64,000 bases of DNA from positions 17,368,011 through 17,432,010 of the forward strand of contig CM039467.1 in the NCBI GenBank assembly GCA_022414725.1, in the 5' to 3' direction. The notes below the pieces were generated by a model. The model made no database searches. It was not told the DNA's origin and was given only the letters and a program-made list of their open reading frames with translations. The stretch is from Microglena sp. YARC. Its lineage: Eukaryota > Chlorophyta > Chlorophyceae > Chlamydomonadales > Chlamydomonadaceae. Positions 1 through 11,897 of this stretch are shown one piece after another (position 1 is the stretch's first letter; every line of letters starts with the position of its first letter). Made by a program: the position numbers and the translations under genes.

Positions 1-50
1 TACCAGAGTTTTTTTCAGTTCAGAAAGTGGGTTGCCTTGTAGCTTCACGG

Positions 51-242
51 ATTTATAGCAATTCAGCGGATGATTTGGGTTCAAGGTTTCTGAAGAACCC
101 GGACTTAGTACATGAAATCGGGAATTTGGCCTGGATATCTGAGAATTCTCGCGAGAATTCTCGATAATCGGCCTGAGATTCTGAGAACCAAGTCCGAAGT
201 ACAAAGTGTGCTTCCCAAATCATCCCCTGAATTGCTATAAGC
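51..242. mobile_element. Foldback (near-palindromic) MITE-like element
   Basis: The outer 27 bases (53-79) match the reverse complement of 214-240 with one mismatch. Inner arms keep pairing (for example the segment around 110-120 against 190-201), and the centre is a perfect 22-bp palindrome at 141-162. The whole unit could fold into one long hairpin. It begins TTATAGC and ends GCTATAA, so a TA-type target site is possible. No coding capacity. Foldback non-autonomous transposon is an inference from structure. Confidence 0.6.
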
Positions 243-439
243 CTCCTCCAGGGACAGAGTCCTGGTAGCTTTAGTATGGCCACCCCCGGGTGTTTGGGGG
301 GCAGCGCCCCCCGAGAGCGCAGGGGTCAGGGGTCTCAGGTTGCAAATATTTTGCCACCGTTACCACAATCACCACCACCACTACCACCACAATACTTAAC
401 TCCATTGTCTATTCTTACAACAATTCTTTATTCCCTAAG
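243..439. other. Non-coding, low-complexity flank
   Basis: This short stretch has a G/C-rich segment with a GC-rich inverted repeat near 293-312, followed by CCA/CCT-rich DNA. I see no gene in it. Confidence 0.4.
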
Positions 440-725
440 AACTACCTGTCCACCTGTCAACACCTGTCCACCTGCCAACCCGTCCTCCTGTCCTCCTGTC
501 AACACCTGTCCTCCTTCCAACACCTGTCCACCTGTCAGCACCTGTCTCCCTAAGAACTGCCTGTCCACCTGTCAACACCTGTCCACCTGCCAGCCTGTCC
601 CCCTGTCAACACCCGTTTCCCTAAGAACTGCCTGTCCACCTTCCAACCTGTCCTCCTGTCAACACCTGTCAACCTGTCAGCACCTGTCTCCCTAAGAACT
701 GCCTGTCCACCTGTCAACAGGTGGG
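440..725. repeat. Minisatellite built on CCACCTGTCAACACCTGT
   Basis: The motif CCACCTGTCAACACCTGT and close variants (CCTGCCAACC, CCTGTCCTCC) recur through this stretch, interspersed with CCTAAGAACTGCCTGTCC. Open frames here are only low-complexity Cys/Pro/Ser/Thr translations of the repeat and are not genes. Confidence 0.8.
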
Positions 726-789
726 CATGTTGATCACGTCTGGGATGGGTATGAATTCCAAGATGACCTCTTTGATGACCTCCATGTGT

Positions 790-1045
790 AATACGTGCAA
801 GAGGTGTCCTTCCATATGGCCCCAGCAAGCTGTTGATATAGGGATACATCACGTAAGGCCTTCAACACCAATCCAAGGCAACCTCAGTGATGGCCTCCGT
901 GAGAAATGCATGAAAGAGGTGTCCTTCCGTATGGCCTCAGCAAGCTGTTGATGTAGGGATACATCACGTAAGGCCTTCAACACCAATCCAAGGCAACCTC
1001 AGTGATGGCCTCCACTTGAAATGCATACAAGAGGTGTCCTGCCAC
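790..1045. repeat. Tandem repeat, about 116-bp unit, just over two copies
   Basis: The block containing GTGTCCTTCC, GGGATACATCACGTAAGGCC and AACCTCAGTGATGGCC appears at about 805 and again at about 921, with a third start at 1036 that breaks off. No coding signal. Confidence 0.7.
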
Positions 1046-1885
1046 ACGAGACACATTTTTTTTTATAATGCTTTTAAGACCAGGCGTGTGTTTGGTTTGA
1101 TTTCACTGCCTAGGCTCTCAACACACGAGACACTTGTGTTTGTTTATAATGCTATATAGACCAGGCATGAACAAGGCTTGATTACAGGGCCTAGGCCCTC
1201 AACACACGAGACGCTTGTGTTTGTTTATAATGCTATATAGACCAGGCATCAACAAGGCTTGATTACAGGGCATAGGCCCTCAACACACGAGACGCTTGTG
1301 TTTGTTTATAATGCTATATAGACCAGGCATCAACAAGGCTTGATTACAGGGCCTAGGCCCTCAACACACGAGACGCTTGTGTTTGTTTATAATGCTATAT
1401 AGACCAGGCATCAACAAGGCTTGATTACTGGGCATAGGCCCTCAACACACGAGACGCTTGTGTTTGTTTATAATGCTATATAGACCAGGCATCAACAAGG
1501 CTTGATTACAGGGCATAGGCCCTCAACACACGAGACACTTGGGTTTCTTAATAATGCTATGGAGACCAGGCATGCGCAAGGTTTGATTACACTGCCTAGG
1601 CCCTCAACACCAGAGATGGATGGTTTCCTTTTGGTGCCCTCAAGACCAGGCATGTGCAAGGTTTGATGACATCGCCTAGGCCCTTGACACAATAGATGCT
1701 TGGATTTCTTTTTAGGGCCATAAATATCAGGCATTTAGGCATTTATATATGTAGTTGATTTGATTACACAGCATAGACCCTCAGCACCAGAGATGGATGG
1801 TTTCCTTTGGGTACCGTCAAGACCAGGCATGTAGTTGGTTTGACGACATCTCCTAGGCCCTTGACACAATAGATGCTTGGATTTC
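1046..1885. repeat. 81-bp minisatellite array
   Basis: An 81-bp unit beginning CTCAACACACGAGACGCTTG and containing TATAATGCTATATAGACC and CAAGGCTTGATTACAGGG is repeated head to tail. Copies from about 1120 to 1520 are near identical; those after 1540 diverge. A related fragment recurs near 2935-2995. Short reading frames across it are repeat translations, not genes. Confidence 0.85.
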
Positions 1886-3050
1886 TTTGTAGGGCCATAA
1901 ATATCAGGCATTTACAAGGGGGGGGCAAAACAAAAGTGAAATACACCATCCCAAAAAGTGCTGAGGCACCCTTCAGCAGACCCCCCCCCCCCCCCCCCCC
2001 CGGCCCCGGAACCCACTGTACAGCTAGTATTTCAGCCACCACTAAGTGTTATGGTGTCTAATTATGCTCATATTACAGGGTTTTTAAAGGCCTATCCATT
2101 GAGGTTGGTCTCGAGTCTATTGGGGATGTTTGAAGCATAGAAAATCATCATTATCAATGTTACATTGTTTTGTTGGGCTTGGGGGTCAGGGCCACTTGGC
2201 CCCTTATGTGCCCACCTTCAATACCCAATAATCAGGTATTAAATAACCAGGTCTTCAATCCAAGTTCAATCGGACATTAAACAATCATGTCTTCAATAAT
2301 CACTAATGTATGTATGGCTGACGGGCACAGTGTCGTCCTTTACAACATGTGGTCTTAGTTGGTGACGTCATCGACCACCATTCCCCAGAACAATGCCGGC
2401 GCGTCTACTAGGAATGCCTCAAGCCGCACTGGAGCGAGCTCCCTTTGCACACACTGCTCACGCCCTCTGACAATGACCTCCTTGGCAACCACCCCCTCAA
2501 ACTCAGAGATAATTGATTGATGTCGTCCTCGCTGAGTTGCTGGCCTCGGTGCACAGACTGCATGTGGTGGACCCCTCCCCCCCACCCCACCCCCCCACCT
2601 CCTCCCCCCCTCTGCCCTGGGTATAATGTGTGGTTCATCTCTCCCCAAATAGCATATATGGACTGGTATTTAGTACAGGAACACCCTAGTTCCACTCCCA
2701 TGTCATTCTGAGGGCTAGAAAAAAAGTGCCTAAAAAGTACCTAATGTTTTGAAAATGTCAGATATTCTCCTCAACCCCCCCCTCCCCCCCCCTTGCGGCC
2801 CCAAACTTTGGAGGGCCAACACTTTTTTCTACTGGGCCAAATCAAGAAATAAAACCTGATTCTTCATCCTCTCTATGAAATCTACAAAGTTGAGGGATGG
2901 TGTATTTTTGGTTCGAAGTTGCCCCCCCCCCTGGGCATTTAGGCATTTATATATGTAGTTGGTTTGATTACAAGGCATAGGCCCTCAACATCAGAGATGG
3001 ATGGATAACAGATGGATTGGTAACACGGATGGGTTATAGATGGATTGGAA
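1886..3050. other. Non-coding DNA with poly-C tracts
   Basis: This interval holds several long C runs (about 1981-2000, 2570-2610, 2776-2795) and otherwise unremarkable AT-rich sequence. Open frames are short and proline- or glycine-rich because of the C runs. I see no gene. Confidence 0.5.
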
Positions 3051-3590
3051 TGATGGATGGATAATCAAAACATTTATGGATGATCACAGCACGTTTGAAT
3101 GATCACAACTCGTCTGGATGATCACAGCACTTGTGGATGATCAAAGCACGTATGGTACTATGAATGTAGATTAGGTCAGTCAGTTTGATTACATGGTCTA
3201 TCGGCTTACAGTGTAGGGGGGTAGCATGATCATAGCATGTATGGATGATCACAACACGTATAGTACTCTGGATGTAGATTAGCTCAGTCAGTTTGATTAC
3301 ATGGTCTATCGGCTTACAATGTAGGGGAGGTAGCATGATCATAGCATTTATGGATGATCACAGCACTTATGGATGATCACAACACGCATAGATGATCACA
3401 ACTCATATGGTACTATGGATCTAGATCAGGTCAGTCAGTTTGATTACATGGTCTATCGGCTTACAATGCAGGGGGGTACCATGATCATAGCATTTATGGA
3501 TGATCACAACACGTATGGTACTATGGATCTATATCAGGTCAGTCAGTTTGATTACATGGTCTATCGGCTTACAGTGTAGGGGGGTCGATT
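3051..3590. repeat. Tandem repeat of about 110-120 bp
   Basis: Units contain GGATGATCACAACACGTATG, a GGTCAGTCAGTTTGATTACA block, GGTCTATCGGCTTACA and a GGGGGGTA tract. About four copies are visible. The open frames on both strands repeat the same peptide once per unit and are not credible genes. Confidence 0.8.
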
Positions 3591-4686
3591 ACTAAATAAA
3601 AAGTACGCCGTATTTCTTATGAAGGCGTGGGGTTGAGGGGGCCAGCCCGTTTGCTTCTTTTCACTGGGGCCAACCACGAATGTCGGGGGTAGCATGACCA
3701 CAGCTTTTATTTTCAGCTACAAGCAGCAGCTTCTAGGCAGCCTCCTGAGACAGACACTGAGCCAAGCCCCGAGATGTCAATAGACAGGACAGCTGGTTGT
3801 GTCAGCTTCAAGGTGCACTAGGTTGCATCAGGTTTTGCTCACTAGCCAATTAGGGGAGCTGTCTAGAAGCTGCTGCTCATGGCTGCAAAGAAAAACTATG
3901 AGCCTGCTCATAGTTAGGGGAGCTGCCTAGAAGCTGCTGCTCATGGCTGCAAAGGAAAGCTATGAGCCTGCTCGTAGGTTCTGTACACACTACTAACAAC
4001 TAGGGATCGGCAAGCCATATGATTTTGACCAAAGGCGAGTATGATATCGTATGATATCATACTCAAAAATTGCATCATATGATATTGTATATAAATGGTA
4101 ACTTTGGCCTAGTCAGACTGCCGGCATCATATGATATCATACGGTGACATGGTAACATATGATATCATGTTGCCGTTCCCTACTAACCACACTATAGAAT
4201 GCCATCATATGGCTAAGGTTGCACTCAATGCTCTGTTTTCTTTTCAGAAAGGGGGTCTTCTGGTAGCGATCAGGGATTTGGTGTCTTTCAAGGTTGGGAT
4301 CCTGGTACATATTTGGGTAGGCTGCCAGGGGGGCACGGGGGGGCGGGGCCGAGATTCGAGTCTCATGGTAGCGGAAGGTTAGGCCAAAACAGGGTCCCAG
4401 GTAGTGATCGCTACAGGTAGCGAACACAAAGTTATGGTTGCAATGACGTGGCCAGGGCATTGCAACCTCATGGAAATATGCTCTTAAAAGCTTAAACACT
4501 TGAAACCTTATAGTCTTAGTGGAAGTATATGCTACTAAAAGCGTAAAGGCTTAGAACCTTGGTGGGTTTATAATACCAAAAGCTTAGAACCTTAGAACCT
4601 TAGTGGAAGTATGTCACAAAAAACTTAGAACCTTAGCAACTTAGGGGAAGCATGTTACCAAAAGCTTTAAAGCTTAGAAGCTAAGT
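3591..4686. other. Non-coding DNA with a cluster of ATATGATATCATA palindromes
   Basis: At 4018-4165 CATATGATATCATAC and near-copies occur at least five times as self-complementary blocks. Two near-identical segments with GAAGCTGCTGCTCATGGC lie at 3865 and 3925. No gene recognised. Confidence 0.5.
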
Positions 4687-4866
4687 GGCACATGGATACA
4701 CTTTGTAGTACACTGTGGCATGCACATGGATACACTTTGTAGTACACTGTGGCATGCACATGGATACACTTTGTAGAACACCATGGCATGCACATGGATA
4801 CACTTTGTAGTACACCATGGCATGCACATGGATACACTTTGTAGTACACAACGGCATGCACATGAA
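4687..4866. repeat. 34-bp tandem repeat, five copies
   Basis: The unit ACATGGATACACTTTGTAGT plus ACACTGTGGCATGC is repeated five times with only a few substitutions. The minus-strand open frames through it are repeat peptides. Confidence 0.9.
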
Positions 4867-4940
4867 CTTGGATAGAGTCACATTTCTATAGCTGGCACGT
4901 GGCCCTCACCAGGGCACCACACATGCTGCAATAAGAGCTT

Positions 4941-4941
4941 C

Positions 4942-4997
<56 letters not shown>

Positions 4998-5066
4998 CCC
5001 CTCCCTCCCCCCCTACCTACCTACCTACCTACCTCTCCCTCCCTATCTACCTACCTACCTACCCCC
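4941..5066. repeat. (CT)n and (CTAC)n microsatellites
   Basis: A CT run of about 50 bases at 4941-4993 is followed by CCTCCC and then two runs of CTAC repeats (5015-5032 and 5045-5063). Confidence 0.95.
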
Positions 5067-6286
5067 CAGAGAGATAGAGAGAGACCTTTTACCCTTTACT
5101 AATATCTGCCGGCAATGTTTTGTGTGGGAATTAATGAACTAATCGTTCATTCATCTTACATTTTATTTATTCAATGTGACCCAATGAATATAACAGTAAT
5201 GATCAGATTACACTGGAGTGTACTTATGTACTAAAGGGCAAGAGACCCCATGACAATAACAGCGATGATCGGATTACACTGGAGTGCTCTGATGCACTGT
5301 ACAGTTGGTGGTGGGATATTAATGAGCAAAGTAGGTGTTTTGACATAAAAGCACCCCATACACGTGAATTGTGTGACGTTTGGTGCATTGAATAATAGCC
5401 CTCACTTAAAGCCATCTGGTCAAAAGCGAATACCGCTGGTGGCCATCCTAGATAATCTTTGCCGTCAAGACAAAATCGACCTCACTCTGAATTCTGAACT
5501 CACTCTGCCACTCCGTCCAGCTCCATTAGCCAGCCACTGGGTCAAGCTCCAATATAGACAGGGGCGGTATTGGAAAGGTGACTATGTCGGCTTTCAGGTG
5601 CACTAGGCTGAGTTAGATTTGGCTGAATAGACAGTTGGGGGAGCTGCCTTGAAGCTGTTGCTGGTAGCCAAAAAGGGAAGCTATGATAACAGGGCTGTTC
5701 TGACTAGTCCCCTAGTTGAAATTGAACTTGGTTACATGGCTCCAGCCAGATATTTGGCTGTTGGCCCTCAGTTGAACTTGGTTACATGGTTCCAGCCAGT
5801 AATTTGGCTGCTGGCGGTCAGTTGAACTTGGTTATCCACCTCGGTAAACTGGGATATATGGCTCCAGCCAGCAATTTGGTTACCCCTAGGTGAATTTGAT
5901 TGGATTGTAACATGTGTTTTCAGCCAACGCTGTGTGGCTTACCATCTTCATATTCCAATTCTCTCCATGCAGGCAGGGCGCGAGATAAGCCAACACCCCA
6001 CTTATCTCATAGATATTATCTCTTGGTTCCTATCACAGAAACCAGGAAGCATACTGAGCGGATTAGACAGTTTAAATACTTGACCAGGTCAAAGAATTGT
6101 TACATGGTTCTATACGCTAGGTTTGGCGTCGAACCGTCTGCACATTGCAGCCAACAATTACCCCCCCTGCTAGAACCACGGAAACCAGGGATTTCTAGTG
6201 CACATGTCGGGGTGCAGATTCAAACCGGGGACTCCTCCGGTTGTGGTGACCATTCTAACCCGTCCAGGTCAAATGCATTTCACTGC
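5067..6286. repeat. Non-coding DNA with dispersed CCAGCCAG/AATTTGGCTG repeats
   Basis: GTTGAACTTGGTTACATGGC followed by TCCAGCCAG and AATTTGGCTG occurs at about 5720, 5770 and 5821 as a roughly 50-bp imperfect tandem unit. The rest shows no gene; open frames lack any recognisable family. Confidence 0.55.
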
Positions 6287-6365
6287 CTTGAACTTGAACA
6301 TGGTTACATACTGACATAGCTTCAGCCAGCAATTTGGCTGCTCGCTGTCTTCGGCAGTAAAAAAA
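6287..6365. repeat. Dispersed 75-bp repeat, copy 1
   Basis: Nearly identical to 6887-6965: both run from TTGAACTTGAAC through CTTCAGCCAGCAATTTGG to GCAGTAAAAAAC. It is related to the repeat cluster at 5720-5880. A short interspersed repeat is possible, but no RNA polymerase III promoter was recognised. Confidence 0.6.
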
Positions 6366-6419
6366 CAATTACCAGTCAAATGTAAACGCGAACAAGTCAC
6401 TTGTTTCATTTCCACTGTC

Positions 6420-6545
6420 ACCCAGATCGGATTCAATTGAAATTGAAATTAAAATTGTTACATCCGTGTAAGGCAGTCACTCACAGGACGTGAAATTAAG
6501 GACACCGCTGCGTAAGCCGGAGCTAGCAGTAGTCACCGTAGATCG
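6420..6545 (-). mobile_element. 3'-end fragment of the resident LINE family
   Basis: About 120 bp match 9417-9527, the 3' end of the LINE described below. Both share TTGTTACATCCGTGTA, CACAGGACGTGAA and GTAAGCCGGAGCTAGC. Both start next to an AATTGAAATTGAAATT tract, which on the minus strand is a simple-sequence tail as many LINEs have. I infer a 5'-truncated insertion of the same family. Confidence 0.6.
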
Positions 6546-6886
6546 GATTCATATGTTATCTCTTCGGTGTTATGTTTTTGAAGTTAGTTGGTGTGTGGTT
6601 CAGTGTACTGGCGTGTCCTTTCACAAAAGCAACCCACATGTGTAACTGTATATCTGGTAGGGTGGTAGACATGAGATGTGACATGAGAGTTAGTGCCCAG
6701 CTTTTCCTGGATACCGGTACTGCTATTTCTTTCTAAACATCTTATATTCGTGCGTATTGATGAAAGATTATACCATAAACCGTATACGGTGCGGATTATT
6801 CTTAATTAATCATGCACGTGCGGCAGACAGGATTACCCATTTGTTACCGTTTACTATTGCCCGCAATTATTTTGTTGCTTGATTCT

Positions 6887-6965
6887 TGAACTTGAACTTG
6901 GTTACATAGCTTCAGCCAGCAATTTGGTTGCTCGCTGTCTTCAGCAGTAAAAAACATATTACCAA
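6887..6965. repeat. Dispersed 75-bp repeat, copy 2
   Basis: Second copy of the unit at 6287-6365, with a few substitutions, ending in the same CAGTAAAAAAC run. Confidence 0.6.
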
Positions 6966-8482
6966 GTTACCAGGACAATAGTTGCTCGAATCTATGCCCA
7001 TAGCTTATCCCCGAGACAAAATGAGGATAGGGCAGAATACCGAAATAAGACATTAAGATTCTCTATAAATGCCTTTCTGTGACATGCTTGATGGATGATA
7101 AGATGATTGAATGACGGCCCTAGTGATTATAGATAAAATGCTGCATGTTACCTCTAGGGATAGTTTAGGGAGCCGTGTAACCTATACGGCGGAAAGGGGA
7201 GGGATATCAAGGTAGGCAATCCAGAGCACCAAGCCCAACTAACACAAGAGATGAAGGCCGGAATAAACTAATGACCCTCAAGGGCACGCGCTATGAGCAC
7301 CTAGATATGCAGCGATGATGCTCTTGAAAGGAAAATAGCGCAAGTCAAACCAGCAGGGTACTACTTATGGCCGAATTGACCAGCGCTTAAGCGCACAGGC
7401 CAAAAATATAAGTGCGCGGTGCCAAAGAGCGCTGCTCGAAAAAAAGAAAATGCGCTTTCTTCACTTGTGTAGTAAAAAAAAAAAATCTGCGCTTTTAGTG
7501 CGCTATTTCCTGCGCCCTGAAATAGAGGGCTGGAACGATAGGATCAGGAGATGAGGATTGCGCGTAGTGGTCAGAAACGACTCGAGAAACTGCGTCGAAT
7601 CGCATAGACTATGGCCCGCTGCCTGTGTTCGGCCGGTAGAACTGACGCTCGGTTCACGGTATACGAGACAGTTATATTAAGCCGACTATGAAGACAACCT
7701 CCAGGCAGAGGCACTGCGTGGTCGCATGGCAGCCCCCCCCCCCCCCACCACCACCACCACCACCACCCACCCACCCAACGGCCATCACATGCGCCTCGGC
7801 CTGTCCCACCCCTCCACCCAGCTTCCTTCTCGGCTCGATTCCACGCGTGCAACAACAAACCAGATCAAATGAGCTAAAGGCGATTGCAAACAAGGAACAT
7901 GGAACGGGAGGCCAGAGGGCATTCATCATCACTAGGGCAGTGTACCCGTCGTACCGACGGCAGGCCCCCTCACTCCCCCCCCGCCCCCCAAATGGAATGA
8001 CTTATTGAGGGCCAACCACCCAATGATTTCCCTTCCCCATCCACATTAGGTGGCTTGTCATCGTGCACTGTTACCATCATGGCATGATCATCCCCATCAC
8101 ACGGACACTTGATTCCCAGATGGCCACAACATACATGTACATGCAACACCATTACCAACCAACCACCCATATGCATGCCCCCCCCCCCCCCCCCCTCACC
8201 CCACCCAAGAGCAGCTTGATTCCATCCAAACGAACACAGCGTTGTAGGAATCAATGCGATGCCTTTCAGATTTGCCCGAAGTGAGAGGGCAAGGGGAAAT
8301 AGCAACCAGGCAGAATGTTCGGCGCGTACACTTCCCACCCCGCACACTGATGAACCCAAGAGTCGCTCGGTTCCTACAGAGCACACGCATCGCTGCAGGA
8401 ATATATTCGATGCCCATCAGGTATTAGCTATGCCCGCACTGGAATTAAAGGGTAGGGGGGAAAAGCAGGGAGCGGCTGATAG
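6966..8482. other. Non-coding DNA with C-rich and CCA tracts
   Basis: Two poly-C/CCA blocks (7731-7778 and 8175-8196) produce proline- or glycine-rich open frames on both strands. No protein family is recognisable. Confidence 0.5.
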
Positions 8483-8710
8483 TCAGAGCTGCGGGAACAA
8501 TCTGCATATAGCGCGAAATTGCTTGGCATTGATGCCGGCAGCGAGTAGAAGCAGCTGTCTGTCAGACGTCCGGGAACAATCTGCATACCGCGCAAAATTG
8601 CTTAGCATTGATGCCGGCAGAGAGTAGAAACAGCTGTCAGTCAGAGCTCCTGGAACAATCCGCATACAGCGCGAAATTGTTAGGCATTGATGCCGGCAGA
8701 GGGTAGAAGG
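8483..8710. repeat. 79-bp tandem repeat, three copies
   Basis: GTCAGAGCT.C.GGAACAATC followed by GCGCGAAATTG and GCATTGATGCCGGCAG recurs at 8483, 8561 and 8640. Open frames on both strands echo the unit. Confidence 0.85.
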
Positions 8711-9416
8711 GCACGCATTCCCGCCAATTGGCTGCCATAAGCGCGCCCAGTTAGAGCTTTGTTCTTGTTGCGAGTGACAAAGCCTGCTTGGGTGAGGAAT
8801 CAGAGCTCCCATTGTGGCGGGGTCAAGACATTTTCAGATCGCGGAGCACAGAGATAGCGCTAAGCGCAGAGGCAAGGAAGTGTAGGTAAAATGAGCTTCG
8901 TCATGGACTGAGTTTGAAAAATGAGCGGGATTGGAAATTGACGGGTGTCAGATGTGCCAGATCAGCAATGGTCGATTGAGGCGAAAGTTAGCCAGATCAG
9001 CAGGAAAATGCTTGCCAGATAAGCGAAACCACTGCCAGTTAAGCCCTGAGCCCCGGACGGACGGACGGACAATGCAACTTTAATAGTATAGATAGATAGA
9101 TCGAGTAAACAGAATGACTCGAGGGGGGAGGAGGACTGCACAGGGGAAAAGGAGTAGTTTAGACACTTGAAGTTTTCTGCAATTCGGCAGCTCACAACTC
9201 AACGAGCTGACAGAACTTGACTACTCGACTGGTCGATTCATAAGCAAACAAACTTACGTTTGTTGCGGGTGGAGGAGACTATCAGACTAGAGCAGTGACG
9301 AAATGGCGACAGCACGGGCGGGGCGGGGCTGGGGCAGGGGCGGGGTTGAGGAGCGTTAGCGCGGAATGATCGCTTGAGAAGGGATAAGGAAATTAAAGAC
9401 GCTAGGAGCCGATAGG
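8711..9416. other. Non-coding interval, no feature recognised
   Basis: Contains a short GACG tetranucleotide run (9057-9070) and a GATA run near 9090. Nothing else stands out. Confidence 0.4.
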
Positions 9417-11178
9417 TAATTGAAATTGAAATTGTTACATCCGTGTAGAACCGTTACTCACAGGACGTGAAGTTAAGGACACCATAGCGTAAGCCGGAGC
9501 TAGCTATAGTCACCGTAGGACCATCTCAGTAAAAAGAATTACCACCGATGCCTGGACAACAGGCACCGTAGCCCCATCATGCCAGTGCAGCTTACTACGG
9601 GGGTTTTTCACCCCGGTTGGGAAGCACCGGCACAATACAGCCGGTAAGACAAAATCTGAGAGGGGGGACGGTCTGTGTGCTAGTCCCCGGGTATCGACCC
9701 GGGGTGTGTTTCCATAAAGCGTCTGCACTGTAAAATACTCTGGAAACTAGTAATGGTGTGAGAATGGACTGTGTCCGCCAGTTTGAGGGCACAGGATCTC
9801 TGAAGTCCAAGAGTGGTCATAGAAGTCAAAAAAGAGGTAGGAATAGTACCAGTTGTACCAACGGTAATAACTTCATAGTGAACAAGGTATCCAGCCGATC
9901 GAAGGCCATTGACTAATTCAACATGTTGGGCATGTTTAGTAATAAACTTAGTAGCGTGATTAGTATCAGAGCAGTATCCAAGCTCAAGTATCCAGAGTTC
10001 TTTATCAGACATACAGGTAGGAGAGTCTATGTCAGGTAGGACGGCAAGATCAGGTCTCATCCTCTTCCAATCCGCTAAAGTAATAGTGGAGGGGCGTAGC
10101 CAGTCGGGGAGACGTTTGCCCAGGACCCCCCTGGGAAGGTCCTCTTCCTTGCAAGCGTCCATGATCATTCTGCGAGATCCTAGGGCTCCTGTGCAGATGG
10201 CCTTGTGGATGAGTCGCACTGCGGCGTCATGTCTCTTGATGTAGAGCCCCTTGAAAGTCCGGTGTGTGCAACCCGCCAGGATGTGGCCCGCTCCGTCCTC
10301 ACAGGTGTGGCAGATGGGGCATAGGGAGTTCGTGGGTGGGTGAGTGCTGGTAGTATAAGGGAGTTTCCAGCGGAATGCAAGTTTACGGTTCCACAGTCTA
10401 CCCCAGCGGGCTTTACGGATGTGGAATTTAGTTTTATGCTGGATAAGGGTTGAGGTCCAAAATTTGTTACTTGCTTGAGGAAGTTGGTGGGGGGTGTTTT
10501 CAGCCCAGGTGGTTGCATAAATCCCTTTAAGAGGGTGTTGACCAAGGTGGCAGCTAGTGGGTAGGTTAGAGGTGATACCTTGTGTAAGGTTAGGTGCTAA
10601 AATTCTTGGGGGATATCTCCCATGGGTGTACGAGGAGGTTGAACTGTAGGCCAGTAAACATTGTGGCGGGGGATTTCCCCAGTGTTATCAGTAAAATTAG
10701 TTGAAGTAGGGTGCTCAGCTGCCTTGCGTGCCAGAGTGTCTGCTCTGTCATTTCCAAGGATACCTGTGTGGGAACGGACTTTACAAAGGGTGGTGTGTGA
10801 GCCATGCAGGATGCGTTGAATGAGGTGTTTTTGAATTGATTGCAGTAACTCAGTATGAATGGAACGGGTTGTTGTGGTGGGGTCATGAATCATTTTTTTT
10901 ATGAGTTGAAGAGAGCAGAGGCTGTCTGTATGAAGGGTAAGAGATTTGTCATAATCAATGTTGAGAAGGGCTTGGTGGATGGCTACCAGTTCTGCCCGGT
11001 TGTTAGTTTTTGGTGGCCCCTATTCCCCCAGGGTTGATGGTGTAGCTTTGTCCTGCAGCCGGGACATATACTGCAGCACCTATTTTGCTAGGATGCCCTG
11101 GTTTACTTTTTATTAGGCTACCATCTGTGTAGACCTGGAGGCCAGAGGAGGGGGTAGCAAGGTAAAAACAGGGGTGGG
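9417..11178 (-). mobile_element. L1-type LINE, 3' part of ORF2 (RNase H and C-terminal region)
   Basis: Read on the minus strand from 11178, the translation carries an RNase H domain in pieces: a TDGS start, NRAELVAIHQALLNIDY, HTDSLCSL and SHTGILGNDRADTLARKA, covering acid residues typical of the fold. After it comes a CPICHTC...H zinc-binding segment near 10320-10250, as in plant and algal L1 elements. The last part (10219-9680) has RPDLAVLPDI, ELGYCSDTN and EVITVGTTG, a C-terminal region seen in such elements. Frames shift several times, so it is probably inactive. It continues across the nested copia element at 18125. Confidence 0.75.
11174..11178. repeat. Target-site duplication GTGGG (left)
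   Basis: GTGGG directly abuts the left LTR and recurs as GTGGG at 18125-18129 directly after the right LTR. A five-base duplication is usual for Ty1/copia integration. Confidence 0.8.
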
Positions 11179-11502
11179 TATCAGCTTGAAATCACTCCGG
11201 TAGAGTGGACAGTAGATTAAAGCAGCGGAACAGACGCACCAATCTATACACGGAGACAAGGATAACGTTACAGACACAGGAGACCCATAAAGGGGCACCT
11301 GTGGTGAAAGGAGGCGGTAGACAGGAACCTAACAGGGTACAGATCAGACCGGAGACGTAGGTGACAGGAAGCTGCCACTGAGTCATCTCAAGATGACTCA
11401 GTCCCACGGGAAGCTGGCTCAGGAGAGCCGATAGTTCTAAGGGAGTACATAAGTAGTCACCAAGTCATAAAACGCGTGAGAGCACCGCTATACATGCTGA
11501 TA
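11179..11502 (-). repeat. Copia 3' LTR
   Basis: A 324-bp direct repeat of 17801-18124. It is bounded by the short inverted ends TATCAGC and GCTGATA. Confidence 0.9.
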
Positions 11503-11897
11503 CTCCACCTATGACACAGGTGACATACAATAGTACTACTCCACCTATGGCACTGGTGACATAGAACTATATGTAACAAATAAAAAAAATAAAAAAAAAT
11601 CAAAGAACTCCGGAAAAAAAAATCGAGAGAAACTTCAAATGAAACCCGAAGGGTGTAAGGGAAGGTATGAAGCAAGGCAAAGAACCAAAATTTGCCAAGT
11701 GGATATAAGAGGACAACTAAATATCAAAGTCGGGTAACAACGGTATAGAAAACCCGATCCGGGAATAGGAACCTAATGCCAATCAATGATAACTTAAAGA
11801 AACTCTAAATGTAACCAAAGAAACCCGAAAATGTAACCAAAAATTCCAGAATACATGTAACCAAAATTCTAGAATACATGTAACCAAAAAAATTGGT
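11503..11897 (-). other. Copia 3' untranslated region
   Basis: This A-rich stretch lies between the RNase H stop and the 3' LTR. It has several short repeats (ATGTAACCAAA and AATTCTAGAATACATG near 11840-11890) and CCACCTATG.CAC.GGTGACA twice (11506 and 11543). No coding signal. Confidence 0.6.

Noticed and set aside
440..725. Cysteine-rich secreted protein
   Set aside because: The cysteines come from the CCTGTCAACACCTGT minisatellite.
1960..2060. Proline-rich protein genes at poly-C tracts (also near 2550, 7740 and 8180)
   Set aside because: They are translations of C and CCA runs with no family match; both strands are open for the same reason.
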